Both the position numbers and the translations under genes were made by a program. Under the pieces are notes generated by a model that worked only from the letters and a program-made list of their open reading frames with translations, did not search any database and was not told where the DNA came from. A DNA stretch of 64,000 nucleotides from Tupaia tana (taxonomy: Eukaryota > Chordata > Mammalia > Scandentia > Tupaiidae), in the NCBI GenBank assembly GCA_026018925.1, contig JAKSZU010000012.1:47296858-47360857 (forward strand), written 5' to 3'. Numbering within the stretch: position 1 is the first letter of the stretch; each line of letters starts with the position of its first letter. This document shows positions 57,801-64,000 of this stretch, piece after piece.

Positions 57801-60800
57801 ACCGTGGTCAGCTACATGGGAGTCCAGCAGTGTAACCATTATGCCATCTGCTGGTCCCTCTGCAATATTCTTTTAATTTCATTTTCTCATTTTATTATTA
57901 TAATTTTCAAAAGCACAATGTTCTCATGAAAAATCTTGTATTGATAATAGGGTAATGTTGCTTCATTCTTCGAATTTCTCTAATAAAAAATTAGATATCT
58001 GTCATAGCCACATTCTTATTCTAAAATAAAAATTCATTCATTAACTTGACTATATTACTTGTATAGAATTTTTGACAGATTTTTGCTACAGGGCATGTGC
58101 ACTCAGCAGAGTGATAAAGAGAGACAGAGAGACAGAAAGTGGGAAATCACCCCCTAGGGGTGATGGCCATGCTGCAATCCCTTCTCTTTCATTCTCCTCT
58201 TGGGGTTTTGGGCATACATGCACATGTCCCTGTCATGAGATTTAAGTCACCAGATCTGGGACTCAAATCATGGTTCATTAAATGGGAGTCCTGTGACATA
58301 ACCATTTTGCCATCTGCTGATCCCTTTTATAGAATATAAAATCTCTAAAAATAACTTCTGGGTGTGTTTAGGAGTCTTAGAGGTTGATCTAAATCCTTCC
58401 CCATTATCAATGTGATTAAAATTGAAAAGGGGTAATGAGACTTTTTCTAAATCTATGAGTAGAAGTAACTTATTTATTCTATGGTCCTAGAGATCACATG
58501 ACTAGGGGTAGGGTTGGGATAGAAAAAGATATTTTCTACTAGAGCTCTTGACAGTAATAAAACGTGAAAACAAAGAGGCTCACTTTGTTGAATGAAAAGA
58601 GAACAGGCACACAGTAGTTTATGTGCTACTTACCATTGCCCAGTAGTTGATGGTAAATGGGCCATTGAGGATCATATCCAGCAGCAGCAGAATCACTCCA
58701 GGAAGAGAAAAGATAGCACTAACGATATTCATTCCTAGGCTGCCTTTTATCTAATGAAAGATGACAGCAAAAGTAATTTTTATGTTGTATAAGTGAAATG
58801 ATATGATGTAAAAAAAAATGAATGGTTCTCAATCTTTGAAATCCAGAAACAATTTTTGTTGGTGTCATTTTTAGACAGGCTCTTGCTGTGTCAGGATCGT
58901 TGTGCCTCATCCTCCCAGGTAGCTGGGACTTCAGCCTCAGGCTACAGTGTGTAGCCTCGGCCTGCAAAGTCGCAGCATCAACCATTGTGTACTACCGTGG
59001 CTGCACTTGGAAATAATTTTGTGTTTGAAGTTGAAATTATTTCTGTTCTGCTCTTCTGGGGAGTTACCCTCAAAATTACTCTGTATGCAGTTTAGATGAA
59101 GAGCACATTGAAAAAGTTATAGGAAACATAAATAATATAAGGCAGAGGGACCGGAAGGTGGCATGGTGAAGGTGCTAGATTCCCACATGGCCACCACAGC
59201 TCAAGGCCTGGACCTGGCGGCTTGCTTTCACACTTTCTCTCTCTCTGTCTCTCTCTAGTCAAAATTAAAAATAATAGTAAATAAGATTTTAAAAATATAT
59301 AAGGCAGAAACTCATTATATTTATCTAAAATCTTTATGCATAATAACTATACTTTCTTTTAATTTATTTATTTCTAAATTTTTATTTATTTATTACTATT
59401 ATTATTATTTACTTTGCACTTGGAAATAATTTTGTGTTTGAAGCTGAAATTATTTCTGTTCTGCTCTTCTGGGGAGAATTTACCTTAGGTAAATTTCAGG
59501 GCATATGAGCACCTCAGAGAGAGAGTGGGAAATTAAAAAGCCACCAGGTCTGGAACTCAAACTGTAGTCGGCCATGTGTGAGTCCAGTGCCTTTAGCTAT
59601 CATGCTACCTGATGGCTCCCATACTTCTTTTTTAAAAACAAAAGGTCAAATAAACTTTTAATTAGCTTTTTTTTCTTTTGGTGACAGGTACTGTGTTAAA
59701 TTATTTAAATATATTACCTTAGTTAACTTTACAGCCATTGCATTAGGTAGGACTATAACATCTGATTGTATAGAGGGGAAAGTATATACAACAAAACTTT
59801 TGCTGATAAATTTAGGAACTAATGAAAACCTTGATGTTTCTCTAGGGATTTAGGTAAAGAATGCTAAATTTAGAAGAAGATATCCTTCAGACGTTTTGGG
59901 GCAAAAGCGTATTGGGCAGATGATAAAACTTTCTCATTTCTACTGTAAGATTTTTACATGCACCAGAATAATTGTGAAACCACCTTCTCAGCTGAATGAC
60001 TACGGGGTGCCACACTTAAAGTTGTTTAGAATGTGCTATTGCTTTAGTATACCTGAGTTGCCTGAAGGCCTCTAAAGGACTCTAAGAAAAATTACCTTAG
60101 GTAAATTTCAGTGGCTGTCTTCTTTAAAAAGAGCCTATGCTCAGACAATCTCAGTTAGAGGGTAGGAGCCGTTAAAAAATGCAGAGAAAAGATGCTTTAT
60201 TTATATTTATTTATTTCAGTTAAAAGTGGCAAATAGGTGTTTCTGACTCCCAGATTCTTCTCTGGACTTTTGCTAATGCACTGTGACCGACTAAACCTGG
60301 AAACCTGTAGGTAAAGCTTAACCCACCCTTACCTTCACTGCCTCCCACCCTGGGAGTTCAGGAGTTGGGATGCAGAGCTCTGTAATTTCTGAGTGGCAAA
60401 TGATGTGGCCCATTCCAACCCCAGCCCACATACCATGGAGGCAACAAACAGATTGGGAAAAGAGCTCCCATTTGCATCTTTTAATCCATCTTCTCAATTT
60501 TCCTCTCCAAGAAATTAAACCAGTCTTTAGAAAGGTACAAAAACTAGAAATATTGAAACTTACCAGACAAGTGGAGGAGTTATTGGATGCTGATACAGAG
60601 AGAGAGCCAGAAACAATGAACTGTTGAAATAGACAAAATTACTTGTGAAATAGTGTATTTTTTGATAATGCCTGGGAACTTTTCATATGAAAGATTGGTA
60701 TATTTGTACTTAGTTTCCTTCTAAAAATTTTCTCTCATATCTCTCAATTTTCTGAAGGAACTCTCAGAGATGTGTCATAGAATTCCTTTTTTTTTCCTTC

Positions 60801-61490
60801 TTTAGTTTCCTGTATCTAAAGCTCATTCTCTGCTTATCATCTGTAAGCTTTCATTGTAATGATTCCTGAACTGACTGCTCAGTCTCTCCTCATTGCCAAT
60901 AGTGTGTGTGTGTTTGTATTTATTTTTCAGATTTTGGCCATAGGACATGTGTGCTCACTGGAGATACAGAGAGAGATACAGAAAGAAATGAGGAATCACC
61001 CCAGTGGGGATGGCCATGCCACACTCTCTCCTTGCTCATTCTCCTCTCAGGATTTTGGGAAAACACACACACACACGACTAGTGTGAATTTCAGACTGCT
61101 GGGTCCAGAACTCAAACCACAGTTGACCATATGGGATCCAGTCACCTTAATCTCCATACCACATGCTGGCCTGTCGCATATTTTTTTTTTGGAGAGGTTT
61201 TTGCTATAGGGCGCGTGCGCTCGCCAGACAGACAGAGAGAGACAGAGAGACAGAAAGCGAGAAATCACCCCCCGGGGGGATGGCCACGCTGCAATCCCTT
61301 CTCTTCCGTTCTCCTCTTGGGATCTTGGGCACGCACGCACACGTGTCTGGCGTGAGTTTAAGCCACCGGGCCCGGGACTCGAACCGCAGTCAACTACGTG
61401 GGAGTCCAGCGACATAGCCATTATGCTAACTGCTGGTCCCCTGTCGCATATTTTTAATCATGTTTTTAATCATCTGCTTTCTCACTTTCT

Positions 61491-61553
<63 letters not shown>

Positions 61554-64000
61554 CTATCTGAAATGGAATGGGACCTAAAAGGACTTGCTAATGACTTGAC
61601 CAGAGCAAATTTTTCATATGGGTTTAAGCTGCAATTTTAAATGGGGAACAATAGCTTCCCATTTTATGCCCAGACAAAGCTACTATTTTTCTAAATTCTT
61701 TATCTTTGAGATGCAGGGCTTATTAAGAATTAGTGTGACTAGGCTGGAGTTAATTATACTTTAAAACTGATAATGAGATGTATTCTAATAGTCTACTCAC
61801 AAAGATGGCACCCCAGAATGGGTATCCACCCAAAACAGCAAGGGAGGCAAAACCCCCAGCGTATCCGGAAAAGTCGAACATTAAACACAAAATAATTCCA
61901 AAACCAAGGTGCATACATCCAATGATGATCTGGACCGCCTGAAAAAGAAAACAAGCATTTTAAAATCACTTCTTCATTGTCAGGGCTGTGAAGCATTACC
62001 ATCATTGCTGCTCTTGCTTATTTATTGTCAACTTGGCCAAGATCCATGGCTGCCATTTAGACCTGGCTGTAAAGCAGCAGGCAGGCCATGAGGACTTTGA
62101 CTTTCACTAGAGTAACAGGAACAAGGGCCTTAGTGTAAGGCCTTGTTTTAAGTATTTGGGGAGGTTTGTCTGGGCAACCCAAGGACAGTTCTTCAGAATG
62201 TGCAACTACTTGACCATGCATCAGCATTCCTTGAAATCCTCTAGAAGACTCTTAGAAAACAAATGCTTTAAGCATGTCTACCTGCCTGTCATTTTCACAT
62301 CAATCAATTTTCTGATTGAGTAATTCCAGATTTGGGTAAAGGGATCAGTGAAGATAAAAATCATTTATTGGACACTAATTACATGTCTGCTAATAGTCTA
62401 AACATTTTACAATCATTGTTTCATATACTCCCTTCAACAACCAGATGGAGGGACCAGCAATTAGCGTAATGGCTATGTCGCTGGGCTCCCATGTAGTCAA
62501 CCGCGGTTCGCGTCCTGGACCCGGTGGCTTAAAACTCACGCCGGGTGCGTGTGCGTGTGTGCCCAAGATCCCGAGAGGAGAATGGAGAAGGGATTGCGGC
62601 GTGGCCCTCCTCCTGGGGGGTGATTCCTCGCTTTCTGTCTCTCTGTCTGTCTCTGTCTGGCTAGCAAGTGCACGCACCCTTTAGCAAAAACCTCTCCAAA
62701 AAAAAAGACAAAACAAAACAACCAGATGGAGACACAGGTAAGAGAAATTAGGTGTTCAGGTCACACAATTGGTGAAGGGCAGATCTGGGAATTGACAGCA
62801 GCAAATTGACTCCAGTTAAATTGCCTGCATCTTAACTAGTCAGTGCTGCCTCCCTGTGGGCTCAGCTCAGCTCCGCCTCTTCTGTGAAGTCTTCCGAATT
62901 ACACCCGTCAAATTCGCCTATCTTTTTTCTTTCCTTCTAGACTCCTGCTGCATTTTATGATATCAAACACACCTTATTATTTGGCTTTGTACTATTAATA
63001 TGAGGCTATTCTTAAAAAAACGAAAACAAAAACAAACATTTTCTTGTCAGTCAAGAGATGTATTTACAAAAATAGGAGATATACCTTTTACTTCTTAGTA
63101 CAGTTTCTCTTATTGCACCTTTCTTTATCCTGAACAAACACAGATTTATTTTTATCAGTTATTTATTTTTACATTTTCCTACAAACGTTTACTTCACATA
63201 GCAAAAAATTTTTGCTCATACTTCATAGTTCTTGAAAGTTAATAAAAAAAACTTTCAAAACTTCAAAAAAACTGAATTTTAAAGAAAATGTTTGAGGGAC
63301 CAGCAGTTGGCGTAATGGCTACATCACTGGACTCCCACGTAGTCTACCTCAGTTCATATCTTGGACCCGGTGGCTTAAACTCACGCCAAGGCGCGTGTGT
63401 CCACGTGCCCAAGATCCTGAGAGGAGAATGGAGAAGGGATTGCGGCATGGTCATGCCACCTGTGGGGTGATTTCTCACTTTGTCTCTCTGTCTCTCTCTT
63501 TCTGGTGGGTGCATGCGCATTATAGCAAAAACTTCTCAAAAAAAAAAAAAGAAAACGTTTAAAATATTTGTTATAATTTTGTTTGTGATTATAACAACAG
63601 AGACAGTATGTTTTTAAAATATTTTTGAGGGACCAGCAGTTAGCGTAATAGCTATGTCGCTGGACTCCCACGTAGTCGACCGCGGTTCGAGTCCCGGACC
63701 CGGCGGCTTAAACTCACGCCGGGCGCGTGTGTGTGCGTGCCCAAGATCCCGAGAGGAGAATGGAGGAGAAGGGATTGCGGCGTGGCCATCCCCCCTGGGG
63801 GGTGATTTCCTGCTTTCTATCTCTCTGTCTCTCTCTGTCTGGCGAGCGCACGCGCCCTATAGCAAAAACCTCTCCAAAAAAAAAAAAAAAAGAAAAAAAA
63901 AAAAAAAAAAAAATATTTTTGAGAAAATATTTACATGTCGACTACTCAAACTGTTGAAAAGCAAACACTCACCACACAATTCACACATTAACCTTCTCAA
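53562..64000 (-). CDS. MS4A12: MS4A12-like copy C, apparently intact, 5' part off window
   Basis: Exons on the minus strand: 61801-61938, 60564-60620, 58634-58750, 54154-54264 and 53860-53970, all consensus-spliced and phase 0, giving 177 codons with no lesion. AATAAA lies at 53586-53581. The product is a four-pass membrane protein: TM1 AVQIIIGCMHLGFGIILCLM, TM2 across exons 3/4, TM3 GMNIVSAIFSLPGVILLLLD, TM4 ISAMLLIFSLLEFCIACATA, with a cytoplasmic Pro/Ser-rich C-tail. It is the closest of the three to human MS4A12 (267 aa). Exon 2 with the start codon should lie past 64000, as intron 2 is 3.1 kb in copy A and 4.9 kb in B. By family knowledge it sits in the apical or plasma membrane of intestinal epithelium. 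MS4A8 is the nearest alternative; the tail and SLGMNIVS block favour MS4A12. Confidence 0.88.
53581..53586 (-). terminator. polyadenylation signal AATAAA of copy C
   Basis: AATAAA on the minus strand about 275 bp beyond the stop codon at 53860-53862; conserved in copy B. Confidence 0.8.
53860..53970 (-). CDS. MS4A12: copy C exon 7 (C-terminal tail and stop)
   Basis: Acceptor tttccag. 36 codons then TAA: PVLVIPAMYANNSFTPDSSS, then PPPVYESLPTDTARQ. The VLVIP start matches MS4A12 and MS4A8 tails; PPPVY is a possible PPxY-type contact motif. Confidence 0.9.
   Translation of the reverse strand, partial: PVLVIPAMYANNSFTPDSSSSPPPVYESLPTDTARQ
54154..54264 (-). CDS. MS4A12: copy C exon 6 (TM4)
   Basis: 111 bp, 37 codons: VSGNGISAMLLIFSLLEFCI, then ACATAHFANKIMTNTSR. 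ACATAHFAN is near-identical to human MS4A12. Confidence 0.93.
54781..54868. repeat. (ATCT)n microsatellite in copy C intron
   Basis: About 20 tetranucleotide units, at the position where copy A has AT/AC repeats and copy B the 1-kb AT block. Confidence 0.95.
54885..55108 (-). repeat. old tRNA-SINE, shared with copy A
   Basis: Paralog of 1060-1262; head complement ccatggggatgaccc. Confidence 0.65.
55301..55565 (+). repeat. long tRNA-SINE (S2), young
   Basis: Near-consensus S2; TSD gcaccagatg on both sides. Inserted beside the older S2 that follows. Confidence 0.92.
55574..56104 (+). repeat. tRNA-SINE (S2) split by another SINE
   Basis: Head gagatcagcagatggc, body to ctccccaaagcaaaaatctctc, then an inserted SINE, then its A-rich tail. 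A gcaccagat duplication lies on its outer right side. Confidence 0.82.
55826..56067 (+). repeat. tRNA-SINE (S2) nested inside the previous one
   Basis: Head gggaccagcagttagc to tatagc plus A-run; TSD gcaaaaatctctc on both sides. Confidence 0.87.
56240..56487 (-). repeat. old tRNA-SINE, shared with copy A
   Basis: Paralog of 1590-1790, with a (CA)n tract inside. Confidence 0.7.
56987..57415 (+). repeat. MaLR-like LTR remnant, shared with copy A
   Basis: Paralog of 2567-2970; begins aggttggatcaaatttgcct and ends agcaatctaaga. Confidence 0.5.
57612..57860 (-). repeat. tRNA-SINE (S2)
   Basis: Moderately diverged; TSD caatattctttta. The site is empty in unit A near 3145. Confidence 0.87.
58070..58324 (-). 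repeat. tRNA-SINE (S2)
   Basis: Moderately diverged; ctacagggcatgtgcactc to gccatctgctgatccc. Absent in unit A near 3345. Confidence 0.85.
58634..58750 (-). CDS. MS4A12: copy C exon 5 (TM3)
   Basis: 117 bp, 39 codons: IKGSLGMNIVSAIFSLPGVI, then LLLLDMILNGPFTINYWAM. KGSLGMNIVS is identical to human MS4A12. Confidence 0.93.
58840..59000 (-). repeat. 7SL-like SINE remnant (antisense)
   Basis: Paralog of 4622-4830: tcatcctcccaggtagctgg. Assignment by motif only. Confidence 0.4.
59148..59300 (+). repeat. short tRNA-SINE (S1)
   Basis: gggaccggaaggtggcatgg to ctagtcaaaattaaaa. Absent in unit A near 4965. Confidence 0.85.
59495..59622 (-). repeat. short tRNA-SINE (S1)
   Basis: Minus strand: gagcacctcagagagagag, gccaccaggtctggaac, gctacctgatggctccc. 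Confidence 0.75.
60564..60620 (-). CDS. MS4A12: copy C exon 4 (end of TM2)
   Basis: 57 bp, 19 codons, FIVSGSLSVSASNNSSTCL. Intact SGSLSVSAS hallmark; possible N-glycosylation sequon NSS, which would be in the extracellular loop only if topology allows. Confidence 0.93.
60925..61172 (-). repeat. old tRNA-SINE shared by all three copies
   Basis: Paralog of 6655-6827 and 29690-29938, next to a TG tract at 60901. Confidence 0.7.
61180..61440 (-). repeat. long tRNA-SINE (S2), young
   Basis: Near-consensus; TSD ctgtcgcatattttt. Inserted at the end of the shared old SINE. Confidence 0.93.
61490..61552. repeat. (TC)n(TA)n microsatellite
   Basis: A TC run followed by a TA run, in copy C only. Confidence 0.9.
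61801..61938 (-). CDS. MS4A12: copy C exon 3 (TM1, start of TM2)
   Basis: 138 bp, 46 codons: AVQIIIGCMHLGFGIILCLM, then GGYPFWGAIF. Acceptor tttttcag, donor gtgagt. Most 5' coding exon of copy C in the window. Confidence 0.94.
61942..62451. other. copy C intron 2, unique
   Basis: Collinear with 7285-7800 of unit A. Confidence 0.55.
62452..62711 (+). repeat. long tRNA-SINE (S2)
   Basis: Near-consensus; TSD caaccagatgga on both sides. Empty site in unit A near 7770. Confidence 0.92.
62712..63295. other. copy C intron 2, unique
   Basis: Collinear with 7780-8150 of unit A, then diverging. No exon. Confidence 0.5.
63296..63556 (+). repeat. long tRNA-SINE (S2)
   Basis: Slightly diverged S2; TSD aaagaaaatgtttga / aaagaaaacgtttaa. 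Confidence 0.9.
63628..63913 (+). repeat. long tRNA-SINE (S2), very young
   Basis: Closest to a consensus: gggaccagcagttagcgtaa head, intact B box ggttcgagtcc, ccccccctggggggtg core, and an aacctctcc box with a long A tail. Perfect TSD aaatatttttgag. Confidence 0.95.

Larger units (their letters stand above)
59001..60563. other. copy C intron between exons 5 and 4
   Basis: Collinear with 4831-6261 of unit A apart from the S1 SINEs. A segment at 59418-59475 repeats 59005-59065 (tggaaataattttgtgtttg), a local duplication. Confidence 0.55.

Overview
The window is nuclear DNA of a placental mammal. It has split genes with consensus GT/AG splice sites, roughly fifty tRNA-headed SINEs, L1/HAL1, L2 and MaLR-like repeats, class I endogenous retrovirus (ERV) remnants, a U6 pseudogene and a processed DYNLRB1 pseudogene. 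The host species cannot be read directly. The dominant SINEs have a tRNA-like head; one family (about 265 bp) carries a CCCCCCTGGGGGG core and a short family (about 150 bp) ends in GGTCAAATTAAA. Neither is a primate Alu, rodent B1/B2 or carnivore SINE. A colugo (Dermoptera) is my guess, at low confidence.

The only recognisable cellular gene family with intact exons is MS4A (membrane-spanning 4-domains). Three tandem copies lie on the minus strand in the same orientation, and the predicted peptide is closest to MS4A12 as I know the human protein. Copy C (53.56 kb to beyond 64 kb) has exons 3 to 7 all in frame with a normal stop and AATAAA; its exon 2 lies past the right edge. Copy B (25.5-35.5 kb) has the full exon set but carries an in-frame TGA in exon 2 and a 1-bp deletion in exon 6. 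Copy A (left edge to 10.65 kb) has in-frame exons 3 to 6, a 1-bp deletion in exon 2, and a last exon cut off by the window edge. The simplest reading is one probably functional gene and two decaying paralogs made by tandem segmental duplication.

Layout: 1-13.5 kb is duplication unit A. 13.5-23.5 kb is filler between units (a 5'-inverted HAL1-like element, a possible minus-strand LTR, and a class I ERV LTR with leader). 23.5-36.5 kb is unit B, whose exon 6-5 intron holds a 1-kb AT-rich block and whose exon 3-2 intron holds a U6-L1 chimeric insertion. 36.5-50.8 kb is a second filler (an L1, ERV env, LTR, gag and pol remnants). 50.8-64 kb is unit C, with a DYNLRB1 retrocopy downstream of the gene and a dense SINE nest.

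The paralogous units act as internal controls. Comparing A, B and C shows which repeats predate the duplications and which came later, and it often reveals the empty target site. Most long ORFs outside the exons are translations of SINEs, L1 or ERV debris and are not genes.
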